DNA of 64,000 bases from Deinococci bacterium (GTDB lineage Bacteria; Deinococcota; Deinococci; Deinococcales; Trueperaceae): assembly GCA_030149325.1 (NCBI GenBank), contig JASBRS010000002.1:34272-98271 (forward strand), in the 5' to 3' direction. The notes beneath the pieces were generated by a model. The model was given only the letters and a program-made list of their open reading frames with translations. It searched no databases and was not told the DNA's origin. Below are positions 8,314 to 18,889 of the stretch, piece by piece. The translations under genes and the position numbers were made by a program. Every line of letters begins with the position of its first letter. Position 1 is the stretch's first letter.

Positions 8314-9614
8314 GGCCTGCGCGTGCGGGCCGGGCGCTCCGGGCGTTGCTGGCCGCCGCGCTGCTGGCGCTGGCGGTGCCGGCGTGGGCAGCGTCGGGGC
8401 TGTGGGCGTCGAGCCAGGGCCGCGCCAGGGTGTTCCAGGCGCTGGTCGACGTCTTCCAGGACCGCTACTGGGACGCCGGTTGGATGGACTGGCAGGCGTG
8501 GGCCTCGAGCTACCGCAGCTCGGTGGTGGAGGCGGGCTCGCGAGCCGCCTTCGACGCGGCCATGCGCCGCATGGTCGAGGCCGTTCACGACGATCACTCG
8601 AGCTGGTTGGGGCTGGCCTCGTACGGGGGGGCCTCGGCCGCCGAGGAGCGCCCCACCTTGGGCGTCCTCACCTCCTACCTGGAGGGGACGGGGCTGGTGA
8701 TCACCCGGGTCCTGCCGGGATCGCCGGCCGCCGAGGCTGGCCTGCAGCGCGGCGACGTCATCACCAGCGTGGGCGCGGAGACGCTCCAGGGCGCGGGCCG
8801 CTGGGACGCCTCGTCGGCGCTGATGCGCGCGGTCGAGGCAGGCGACGTCACCCTCGCCCTGCGGCGCGGGCGTCGGCAGTGGGAGCAGGTGCTGCGTCCT
8901 CGGACGCTGGCGCAGCGCCCGCTGGCCGAGGCGCCGGTGGGCCGCATGCTCGACGCCACCACCGGGTACATCTACCTGCCGAGCCTGAACCTCCAGGACA
9001 CCGGCCGACGCTTCCACGCCCTGCTGGGCCTCCTCATGCAGCAGGGCGCGACCTCGCTGGTGCTGGACATGCGCGGCAACTACGGCGGGCGGCTGGGCCA
9101 GCTCGGGCTGGTGCTGGGCGCCTTCGTCGAGGGGCCGTGGGCCGACGCCGTGAGCCGCGGCGGGGTGGCCTGGCAGGCGCGCTACAGCGTCGTCGACGGG
9201 GTCGGCATCTCGCGCCTGGTGGCCGAGGACGGCAGCGTGCTCAGCGAGGACCGCGTGAGCGATCCCGTCCACTTCGCGGGCCCGCTGGTGGTGCTGGTCG
9301 ATCGCAGCAACAGCTCGGCGGGCGAGGTCGGGCCGCTGGTCCTGCAGGACCTGGGACGCGCCACGGTGGTGGGCGTCCGCACCTCCGGCAACGTCGAGGC
9401 GGTCCAGGGCTTCACGCTGCCGGACGGCAGCGTGGTGATGGTGGCGGTGGCGAACCTCGAGGGCATCGACGGGCGGGCCTTCGACGGCGGGGTGGTGCCG
9501 ACGCTCAGCGCGCGCGCCAGCCTCGCGGAGCTCGCGCGCGGCTACGACGCCCCCGTAGCCGCGGCGGTGGCCCTGCTTCACGGCCTGCCGTTCGACCCCG
9601 GCCGCCTCTTCTGA
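8310..9614 (+). CDS. S41-like (C-terminal processing) peptidase with PDZ domain
   Basis: 434 residues. A signal peptide (residues 1-27, ending AWA) is followed by an N-terminal helical part and a PDZ domain near residues 110-170 (VITRVLPGSPAAEAGLQRGDV). The S41 core has LDMRGNYGG and the serine region DRSNSSAGEVGPL. The lysine expected in classical CtpA (GKGxxQ) is replaced: here the sequence is RTSGNVEAVQGF. It may use a different S41-type active site or be inactive. Start ATG 8310 is set by the signal peptide. Confidence 0.75.
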   Translation: MRPARAGRALRALLAAALLALAVPAWAASGLWASSQGRARVFQALVDVFQDRYWDAGWMDWQAWASSYRSSVVEAGSRAAFDAAMRRMVEAVHDDHSSWLGLASYGGASAAEERPTLGVLTSYLEGTGLVITRVLPGSPAAEAGLQRGDVITSVGAETLQGAGRWDASSALMRAVEAGDVTLALRRGRRQWEQVLRPRTLAQRPLAEAPVGRMLDATTGYIYLPSLNLQDTGRRFHALLGLLMQQGATSLVLDMRGNYGGRLGQLGLVLGAFVEGPWADAVSRGGVAWQARYSVVDGVGISRLVAEDGSVLSEDRVSDPVHFAGPLVVLVDRSNSSAGEVGPLVLQDLGRATVVGVRTSGNVEAVQGFTLPDGSVVMVAVANLEGIDGRAFDGGVVPTLSARASLAELARGYDAPVAAAVALLHGLPFDPGRLF

Positions 9615-9618
9615 GGCG
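9603..9618 (+). terminator. Hairpin overlapping the stop codon
   Basis: CGCCTC / GAGGCG with a TTCT loop spans the TGA of the S41-like gene. No T tract follows, so a terminator role is only possible. Confidence 0.35.
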
Positions 9619-9694
9619 TGGCCGAAGCGCAGCGCGGCGCCGGGGCGCCTGGCGGTGCCCGCGTCGCGGGCTGGGAACTCTCATCCGGAGTGCG

Positions 9695-9703
9695 TGGTAC
9701 ACT
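9695..9703 (+). promoter_or_regulatory. Extended -10 promoter reading toward the foldase gene
   Basis: TGG then TACACT. Predicted start near 9710. The next plus-strand gene begins at 9897, so its leader would run antisense through tRNA-Arg. Confidence 0.5.
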
Positions 9704-9769
9704 TCCTTCGCTTTGCGGCCCGTACCCTTCACAAGGCATCCGACCTGCGTACGGCGCGAGGGAGACCGT

Positions 9770-9846
9770 TGGTGCGCCCGACAGGATTCGAACCTGTGAC
9801 CTTTCGCTCCGGAGGCGAACGCTCTATCCGGCTGAGCTACGGGCGC
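9770..9846 (-). tRNA. tRNA-Arg (anticodon CCG)
   Basis: Complete cloverleaf on the minus strand: acceptor GCGCCCG / CGGGCGC, D arm starting GCTCAGCC, anticodon loop CTCCGGA giving CCG (reads CGG), T arm with TTCGAAT. The CCA end is encoded (9772-9770). Confidence 0.97.
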
Positions 9847-9863
9847 GCGAAGTCAACTAAGAA

Positions 9864-9892
9864 AGCTAACAGACGCTCTGGGAGGAAGTCAA
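9864..9892 (-). promoter_or_regulatory. Promoter of tRNA-Arg
   Basis: Minus strand TTGACT, 17-bp spacer, TTAGCT. It overlaps the ribosome-binding site of the divergently transcribed foldase gene. Confidence 0.7.
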
Positions 9893-9896
9893 GGCG

Positions 9897-11939
9897 ATGA
9901 AGTTCAACCGTCGTACCAACACCGTGATCCTGTGGGTCATCTCCATCGGGTTGCTGCTCGGCATGATCATCACGTTCACCCCGACCCTCGGTCGCCTCGG
10001 CGGCCGGGGCGGAGGCGCCTCGCACGGCGCCGTCGAGCTCGAGGTCAACGGCCAGCCCGTCTACGAGGACACCGTCGCGCGGCAGCGCCAGAACCCGCTC
10101 TACAGCGCCGTGCCCGACGGCCCCGTGGCCACCGACCTGCAGCTGCTGCTGACGGACACGCTCGTCCAGAACGCGGTCCTCGCTCAGGCCTCGGCCAAGG
10201 TCCACGTGGGCAACGGTGAGGTGACCAAGGCCGTCGACGACTTCCGCAAGTCGCGCGGGGTCGCCGGCCGCAAGAACGACCAGGCCTACCTCAACCTCAT
10301 CGGCAACGCCGGCTTCACCGACGCCACCTTCCGCGAGTACGTGCGGGAGTCGTTGCGGCAGAGCAAGTGGGAGGGGCAGCTCACCAAGGACGTGACGGTG
10401 AGCGACGCCGAGGTCCAGACCTGGTACGACACCCACGCCACCAGCTACCAGACGGACCCCCAGATCCTGGCCCGAGAGATCGTCGTCGACGACGCAACGC
10501 AGGCCCTGGAGCTGCAGAAGCAGGCGGTCGGCGGGGCCGACTTCGCGGCGCTCGCCAGCAAGTACAGCAAGGACCTGGCGGACCGCGGTGGCGCGCTCGG
10601 TGCCGCCAAGGGCGAGACCGCGCCCAAGCCCGTCGGCAAGCCGGCGCTGCCGACGGCCGTGGCCACCGCCGCCTTCGGGCTCAAGGGCCCCGGCATCACC
10701 GACGTGGTGAGCGCGGCCGGGCAGTACTACATCGTCAAGGTCGAGAAGTACCTGCCGGCCGAGACCCAGCCCTTCGACAAGGTCAAGGACCAGGTCAAGG
10801 CCGACGCCCTGAAGGCCAAGCAGTCGGGCGTGGTGGAGCAGAAGATCGACGACCTGGTCAACGCGGCCAAGGTGACGGTGCCGCAGGGCAGCAGCCTGAC
10901 CTACGACAACCCGGTCGTGGCCAAGGTCGGGGACACCTCGGTCACGGCGGCGCAGCTCGACCGTGCGGTGTACACCAACCCGCAGATCCAGCAGGCGCTG
11001 TCGCCGCAGAGCGCCACCCTGGTGACGCAGTTCTTCAAGCCCGCGGTCCTGGGCCAGATCATCGACACCTACGTCGCCGCGGCGGGCGCCGCCGATCTCA
11101 AGCTCGACCTCGTCGGGACGCGGCAGATGATCGCGCAGGCCGCGCTGAACTACGTGGCCCGCGACGCCAAGGTCACGCAGGACGCCATGAAGACCTACTA
11201 CGACAGCAACAAGTCGACCTTCACCATCCCGGCGGAGGCCGAGGCGACGCGGATCGACTTCCAGCAGAAGGCCCAGGCCGACGCCTTCCGCAAGGCGCTG
11301 CTGGCCGGACAGGCGCTCGACGCCGCCGCCAAGGCGGACAGCGGCACCGTGAAGGACCTCGGGACCGTCCAGCCCGGCGATCTGTCGGCCGAGCTGGACA
11401 CGGCGCTGTTCCGCACCGACGCCTTCACGGCGCTGCCGTCGAGCAAGCAGGAGATGTCGGACGTGCTGGTGCTGACGCAGCCCGCTCCGACCACCGCCAA
11501 TGGCTCCAGCACCGCCACCGGCAGCACCACCAGCAACACCGGTGGGGACGCCGGCACCAGCGCGCAGCCCAAGACCATCGATACCTACGTGGTGCTGGTG
11601 GCCGTTCGCACCCCCGAACGCACCCGCACCTTCGCCGAGGTGCAGGACCAGGTCCGAGCGGCCGTGCTCGCGAACCAGCAGCAGCAGCTCCGCACCGATT
11701 GGCTCGACAAGGTGCGCAAGCAGGTGAAGGTCGACAACCTCCTGGCCCAGGTCGAGAAGCAGCAGCAGCAGGCGCAGCCCTCGGCGAACGGCTCGAGCAG
11801 CGGCTCGAGCTCCTCGACGTCGACCGGCAGCGGGAGCGCACCGGCGAGCTCGGCGCCCTCCAGCAGCGGGTCCGGCGGCACCGGCAGCTCCTCGAGCGGC
11901 AGCTCCAGCACGTCCGGCTCGAGCACCGGCGGCAACTGA
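9897..11939 (+). CDS. SurA/PpiD-like peptidyl-prolyl isomerase, membrane anchored
   Basis: 680-residue foldase. An N-terminal transmembrane helix (residues 10-30) puts the rest outside the membrane. A SurA_N-like helical region (about 50-165) is followed by a parvulin-type domain (about 180-280; LASKYSKDLADRGGALG and VSAAGQYYIVKVEKY). A second divergent SurA-like module (330-580) follows. The last 55 residues are almost entirely Ser/Gly/Thr/Ala. Start ATG is preceded by GGGAGGA. It probably assists folding of exported proteins. purH follows after 64 bases. Confidence 0.85.
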   Translation: MKFNRRTNTVILWVISIGLLLGMIITFTPTLGRLGGRGGGASHGAVELEVNGQPVYEDTVARQRQNPLYSAVPDGPVATDLQLLLTDTLVQNAVLAQASAKVHVGNGEVTKAVDDFRKSRGVAGRKNDQAYLNLIGNAGFTDATFREYVRESLRQSKWEGQLTKDVTVSDAEVQTWYDTHATSYQTDPQILAREIVVDDATQALELQKQAVGGADFAALASKYSKDLADRGGALGAAKGETAPKPVGKPALPTAVATAAFGLKGPGITDVVSAAGQYYIVKVEKYLPAETQPFDKVKDQVKADALKAKQSGVVEQKIDDLVNAAKVTVPQGSSLTYDNPVVAKVGDTSVTAAQLDRAVYTNPQIQQALSPQSATLVTQFFKPAVLGQIIDTYVAAAGAADLKLDLVGTRQMIAQAALNYVARDAKVTQDAMKTYYDSNKSTFTIPAEAEATRIDFQQKAQADAFRKALLAGQALDAAAKADSGTVKDLGTVQPGDLSAELDTALFRTDAFTALPSSKQEMSDVLVLTQPAPTTANGSSTATGSTTSNTGGDAGTSAQPKTIDTYVVLVAVRTPERTRTFAEVQDQVRAAVLANQQQQLRTDWLDKVRKQVKVDNLLAQVEKQQQQAQPSANGSSSGSSSSTSTGSGSAPASSAPSSSGSGGTGSSSSGSSSTSGSSTGGN

Positions 11940-12003
11940 GCCCTCGTCTCCCGGCGGCCCTCGGCAGGGTCGCCGGGAGGCGCTCCCCGAAGGAGGACCA
12001 CCC

Positions 12004-13521
12004 ATGCCTAGAGCGCTCCTGAGCGTCTCGGACAAGCGCGGCCTGGTGCCGTTCGCGCGGGGCCTGCGCGAGCTCGGCTACGAGCTCGTCTCCACCGGCG
12101 GCACGCTCGCCGTCCTGCGGGAGGCGGGCCTCGAGGCGACGGCGGTGGCCGACGTCACCGGGTTCCCGGAGATCCTCGGCGGCCGCGTCAAGACGCTGCA
12201 CCCGCGCATCCACGGCGGGTTGCTGGCGCGTCGTGACGAGGCGCACCTGGCGGAGCTACGCGCCCACGACATCGCCCCGATCGACGTCGTGGTCAGCAAC
12301 CTCTACCCCTTCCGGGAGACCGTCGCTCGCCCCGACGTGGGCTGGGACGAGGCGCTGGAGAACATCGACATCGGCGGCCCCAGCATGCTGCGGGCGGCCG
12401 CCAAGAACCACCCGGCGGTCGTGGTTGTAGTCGATCCCGACGACTACGAGGCCGTCCTGCAGGGGCTGCGCGAGGGCCCGGACCTCGACTTCCGGCGCGC
12501 CCTGGCGCGCAAGGCCTTCGCGCACACCGCCGCCTACGACGCCGCCATCGTCGCCTGGATGGAACGCGACCAGCCCCTGCCGGAGCACCTGCCCATCGCG
12601 CTGGAGCGGGTGGAGGTGCTGCGCTACGGCGAGAACCCGCACCAGCAGGGGGCTCGCTACCGTGAGGTCGGGCGTCGCGGCTGGTGGGACTCGGTCCGTC
12701 AGCACTCGGGGATGGCGCTGTCGTACCTCAACCTCTTCGACGCCGAGGCCGCCTGGCGGCTGGCGCACGAGCTGGGCGAGGGGCGCGCGGCGGTCATCGT
12801 CAAGCACGCCAACCCCTGCGGGGTGGCGGTGGCCGGCGACCTGGGCGAAGCCTACGCGCGCGCCTTCGAGGTCGACCCCAAGTCGGCCTTCGGGGGCATC
12901 GTGGCCCTGCCCGGCACCGTCGACCTGGCGCTGGCCCAGGCCATCGTGGGCAACCCCAAGGCCGACGTGCTGATCGCCCGCGGCTACGCTCCCGAGGCGC
13001 TGGAGCTGCTGGCCCGCAAGCGCAAGAACACGCGGGTGCTGGAGGCCCAGCCGCCGGGACCGCGCGGGCTCGAGCTGCGGCGCGTCGACGCCGGCTTCCT
13101 GGTGCAGGAGCCCGACCCGGTGCGGGTCGACCGCTCCGAATGGCGGGTGGTGACGCGCGTGCAGCCCAGCGAGGAGCAGTGGCGCGATCTGGAGCTCGCC
13201 TACCGGGTGTGTGCCCACACCTCGTCGAACGCCATCGTCTTCGCCGCGAAGGGCAGCGCCGTGGCGGTGGCGGCCGGCCAGCAGAGCCGCGTCGACGCCG
13301 TCGACATCGCCGCACGCAAGGCGGCGGGGCGGGCGGTCGGCGGGGCCTGCGCCAGCGACGCCTTCTTCCCGTTCCGCGACGGCCTCGATGCCGCTGCCGA
13401 TGCCGGCGTGACCGCGGTGGTGCAGCCGGGCGGCTCGATCCGCGACGACGAGATCGTGGCGGCAGCCGACGAGCGTGGCCTGGCGATGGTGATGACCGGC
13501 GAGCGCCACTTCAAGCACTGA
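12004..13521 (+). CDS. purH: Bifunctional AICAR transformylase / IMP cyclohydrolase PurH
   Basis: Catalyses the last two steps of IMP synthesis. 505 residues, normal length. The N-terminal MGS-like cyclohydrolase domain opens MPRALLSVSDKRGLVPFAR and has STGGT and GGRVKTLHPRIHGG. The C-terminal transformylase has LRYGENPHQQGA and VKHANPCGVAV, and ends MTGERHFKH, as in the family. Strong GGAGG site. purB, purC and purS are 40 kb downstream, so the purine genes are dispersed. Confidence 0.97.
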   Translation: MPRALLSVSDKRGLVPFARGLRELGYELVSTGGTLAVLREAGLEATAVADVTGFPEILGGRVKTLHPRIHGGLLARRDEAHLAELRAHDIAPIDVVVSNLYPFRETVARPDVGWDEALENIDIGGPSMLRAAAKNHPAVVVVVDPDDYEAVLQGLREGPDLDFRRALARKAFAHTAAYDAAIVAWMERDQPLPEHLPIALERVEVLRYGENPHQQGARYREVGRRGWWDSVRQHSGMALSYLNLFDAEAAWRLAHELGEGRAAVIVKHANPCGVAVAGDLGEAYARAFEVDPKSAFGGIVALPGTVDLALAQAIVGNPKADVLIARGYAPEALELLARKRKNTRVLEAQPPGPRGLELRRVDAGFLVQEPDPVRVDRSEWRVVTRVQPSEEQWRDLELAYRVCAHTSSNAIVFAAKGSAVAVAAGQQSRVDAVDIAARKAAGRAVGGACASDAFFPFRDGLDAAADAGVTAVVQPGGSIRDDEIVAAADERGLAMVMTGERHFKH

Positions 13522-13674
13522 ACCCGGCTCTCCGTACGTCCGCGGGTCCCGCGCCCGCGTTGCGGCACCGGTTGCGCCTCCATCGGGGGCCGCGGGCGCC
13601 GTGAGGCGCGGAGCTTCGCCGATGCGTGGGGGCCGGCGTGCACGCGCCTACTAGATGTTGTACCTGGTAGAGAT

Positions 13675-13698
13675 TGCATAGCCAGATGATGCTATGCA
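13675..13698. promoter_or_regulatory. Perfect 8-bp palindrome (operator candidate)
   Basis: TGCATAGC, 8-base spacer, GCTATGCA. It lies 4 bases upstream of the -35 of the promoter at 13703 in a locally AT-richer stretch, a typical operator position. The binding protein is unknown. Confidence 0.5.
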
Positions 13699-13702
13699 GC
13701 GC

Positions 13703-13731
13703 TTGAACGGCCCCAGTCGGGGTGGTAGGCT
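13703..13731 (+). promoter_or_regulatory. Distal promoter upstream of the class II RNR gene
   Basis: TTGAAC, 17-bp spacer containing an extended TGG, then TAGGCT. Predicted start near 13738, giving a leader of about 240 bases before the RNR start. Confidence 0.65.
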
Positions 13732-13826
13732 CGGTGGCGAGGAGGAGAGCCGCGACGGGGGCTGCGCGGGGGCGCAGAGGGGGTGTCGCATCCCGATCGC
13801 GGGGGGAGCTGTGAAACGCGTTACCG

Positions 13827-13873
13827 CCACAAGATGATGTAGGTTGCTAGCGTTGACGTACAATATCTAGCGA
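13827..13873 (+). promoter_or_regulatory. Two NrdR-box-like sites 31 bp apart
   Basis: The distal site core CAAGATGATG (13830-13839) and proximal core CAATATCTAG (13861-13870) resemble the NrdR consensus CwAtATaTwG; the proximal one matches 9 of 10 core positions. Centre-to-centre spacing is 31 bp, about three helical turns, as in known tandem NrdR boxes. The proximal box contains TACAAT (13859-13864), a possible -10. NrdR represses ribonucleotide reductase genes. Confidence 0.65.
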
Positions 13874-13893
13874 AGATCAAGAACGGGATCGTA

Positions 13894-13945
13894 GGACCCT
13901 AGCGGCGCTGCGAGCGCCGCCGAACCAACTAGGGAACCGTCTCGA
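13894..13945 (+). promoter_or_regulatory. Structured leader before the RNR gene
   Basis: Outer arms CCCTAG (from 13897) and CTAGGG (to 13934) enclose an inner hairpin GGCGCT-gcg-AGCGCC. No cobalamin-riboswitch B12 box was found. Function unknown. Confidence 0.35.
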
Positions 13946-13975
13946 GCGCCCGACGGCGCTCTCGGGATAGGGAGG

Positions 13976-16654
<2,679 letters not shown>

Positions 16655-16685
16655 CCGGCGCCTGACCCCATCAGGAGACGAGGTT

Positions 16686-16715
16686 GGCGGCCCGCGGGCA
16701 TCCCCGCGGGCCGCC
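16686..16715. terminator. Bidirectional GC-rich terminator hairpin
   Basis: Perfect 13-bp stem with a CATC loop between the convergent RNR and DUF4139 genes. No T tract on either side. Confidence 0.6.
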
Positions 16716-16730
16716 TCGCTCGTGCTGCGC

Positions 16731-18791
16731 TCAGCTGCCGGCCGTGAGCGAGGCCAGCAGGGCGTCGAGCTGCGTCTGCAGCTCGGTCTGCTTCTGCCGC
16801 AGGTCGTCCGTGGAGCCACGGAGGTCGGCCAGGCGGTTCTCCTGCGCCTCCAGGTCCGAAGCGTAGCGCCGGTACAGGGCCGAGTTGAGGTCGAGCGCCG
16901 CCATGTTCTGGCGGATGCGGCTCTGGTCCTGGAAGATGCCGTCGATCTGCGCCTGGAGCTGCTGGACCTGGCGCCCCAGGGCGGCGATGCGCTGCTTCAG
17001 GTCGAGCACCTGCGCGAGGGTGGCCCGGTCGGCCGGGCTCAGCTCGACGTTGGCCAGGTAGAAGGCGAGGTCGTCGGTGGCGACGTTCGACACCGCGAGG
17101 CTCTGCTCCACGGTGCGTTCCGTCACCACGTCGACGGTGCAGGGCGCGCCGGCGTCGCAGGTCGCGACCGTCGGCACCGTGGCGTCGGGGGCGGGCGAGC
17201 TGCCGTCGGCCCCCCGCAGCGCCACCCCGAAGCGGTAGCTGCTCGCGGTCTCGGCGGGCTTCGCGGCGGGGGCTACCACCGCGTAGCCGGCGCGCTTGGC
17301 GTGATCGAGCACCACGAAGCGCGCCTGGCCGTCGCGCGAGGTCAGGGTGTAGCGGGTGCGCAACCGCTGCTTCAGGGTGGTGACGACGGTGCCGTTCCTC
17401 AGCGCCACGGCGCTCACGCGCTGGGGCTCGTCGCTCCCCTCGCGGGTCACGTCGACGCCCAGATCCACGGCGTAGCTCAGTACCCGCGCGTCGCCGGGCA
17501 CCACGTCGGCGAGGCGGGCGTCGCCGGAGAAGCCGCCGGCATCGAGGACCGTCACCGGGCCGCCAGCCAGGTGCAGGCCGGTGTCGTTCGTCAGGCGCAC
17601 GCTCGAGAGCGGGTGGTCCGACAGCACCGCGGGGTCGTAGATCGCCAGCTCGCGCGCCGGCACCGAGGCCAGCACGATGGGGATCATCGCCGACTCGTGC
17701 CGGGCGATGGTGACCGGCTGGTCGACCCGGTACTCGAAATTGGCGCCGCCGTCCACGCCCTGCGCCATGGCGGCGACCCCGGAGCCGCTGAGCTGGGGCG
17801 CCGCGGGCGCGGGGGCCGCCAGCCCCGCGCGGCTCTCGAGCGCGCTCGGGGCTATCGCCGCGTCGGCGCTCTTGGCGGCAGGCGCGGTCTCGCTACCGTA
17901 GACGGGCGCCACCGGGAGCGTCCCCAGATCCAAGGTCACGCGCGGCCGCTGGACGTAGATGGGATCGTAGAGCCCCGTCACGAAGGAGATCGGCCGGCCC
18001 GCCACCAGCGAGAGCTGGACCCGGTCGAGGTCGAGGTCGGTGGGGTTGTCGACGATCGCCCACCCCTGGAGGTCGGCGCGACCCGAGCCGGTCAGCACCA
18101 GGCGGTAGCTGGTCTTCCACACCGGCATGGCGCGGACGTAGCCGATGCGCACGCGGCGCGTCCCCTCCCCGGAGAACAGCACGCGCACCGTGGCCCCGGT
18201 GTGGCTGCGGGCCCCAGCGATGGCTGCCAGGGCGGCTTCGAGGTCGGCCTGCACCGCGGCGTCGCGGAAGCGCACGTCGCGCACCTCGGCCAGGTCGATG
18301 CGCCTGAGGCCGTCGGCGGTGAGCAGCGTGAGGTAGGTCGACGGCCCGTCGGCCGACGCCACCGTCTCGACGTTGACGACGGTGCCGTCGAGGGGCTGCG
18401 ACGCCTCCACGTGCACCGCCTCGCCGCGTGCCTGCGACAGCAGTTGCGCCAGCGTCGGGTCGCCCGACAGGTCAAGGCGGTAGCCCGCCAGCAGTCTCCC
18501 CAGCGGGTCCTGCGACGGGTAGCGCACCGGTCGTACGGTGCCGCCGTCGAGGTCCTGGACGACCAGACTCTGCAGCAGGTCGTCCATCTGGTCGGTGGCC
18601 ACCGGCAGGTCGAGCTGCTGGCTGCCGACCACGGTGCCGCTGTGTTCGAAGTAGCCGACCCCGGTGGTGAAGAGCACCACCCGGGTGATCGGCAGGTCTG
18701 CCGTGGCGGCATCCTGAGCGGCCGCCACGGACGCCAGTGCGGCCGCCAAGAGGGCCGCGCATGCCATCCTCCAAACCCCTCGTTGTTCCAT
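16731..18791 (-). CDS. DUF4139-domain secreted protein
   Basis: 686 residues. The signal peptide (about 1-26) ends AAAQDA. An N-terminal beta domain begins LPITRVVLFTTGVGYFEHSG; the middle resembles DUF4139 (RVRIGYVRAMPVWKTSYRL, GWAIVDNPTDLDLDRVQLSL); a variable Ala-rich linker near 335-365 follows, then a C-terminal coiled coil (about 610-680) rich in Gln/Leu. Related proteins are mucoidy-inhibitor-like proteins of unknown biochemical role. Start ATG 18791 lies 6 bases after a TACCAT box, so leaderless. Confidence 0.8.
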   Translation of the reverse strand: MEQRGVWRMACAALLAAALASVAAAQDAATADLPITRVVLFTTGVGYFEHSGTVVGSQQLDLPVATDQMDDLLQSLVVQDLDGGTVRPVRYPSQDPLGRLLAGYRLDLSGDPTLAQLLSQARGEAVHVEASQPLDGTVVNVETVASADGPSTYLTLLTADGLRRIDLAEVRDVRFRDAAVQADLEAALAAIAGARSHTGATVRVLFSGEGTRRVRIGYVRAMPVWKTSYRLVLTGSGRADLQGWAIVDNPTDLDLDRVQLSLVAGRPISFVTGLYDPIYVQRPRVTLDLGTLPVAPVYGSETAPAAKSADAAIAPSALESRAGLAAPAPAAPQLSGSGVAAMAQGVDGGANFEYRVDQPVTIARHESAMIPIVLASVPARELAIYDPAVLSDHPLSSVRLTNDTGLHLAGGPVTVLDAGGFSGDARLADVVPGDARVLSYAVDLGVDVTREGSDEPQRVSAVALRNGTVVTTLKQRLRTRYTLTSRDGQARFVVLDHAKRAGYAVVAPAAKPAETASSYRFGVALRGADGSSPAPDATVPTVATCDAGAPCTVDVVTERTVEQSLAVSNVATDDLAFYLANVELSPADRATLAQVLDLKQRIAALGRQVQQLQAQIDGIFQDQSRIRQNMAALDLNSALYRRYASDLEAQENRLADLRGSTDDLRQKQTELQTQLDALLASLTAGS

Positions 18792-18797
18792 GCTGCG

Positions 18798-18803
18798 ATG
18801 GTA
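18798..18803 (-). promoter_or_regulatory. -10 box of the DUF4139 gene
   Basis: TACCAT on the minus strand, 6 bases before the ATG. Confidence 0.5.
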
Positions 18804-18889
18804 CTCGGCCGCGCGCCGGCCGCCTGTGGGCGCTTCCGCACGCCCCGTGCGACCGGGGCGGCTACGCGGGCCCGTGGGCCGCCGCGGGG

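Noticed and set aside
13651..13863. 70-residue minus-strand ORF in the RNR upstream region
   Set aside because: No homology that I recognise, no ribosome-binding site, and it runs through promoter and operator features.
13740..13975. Cobalamin riboswitch before the B12-dependent RNR
   Set aside because: Expected from the enzyme, but no B12 box (AGTCAGRAGACCTGCC-like) or aptamer core was found.
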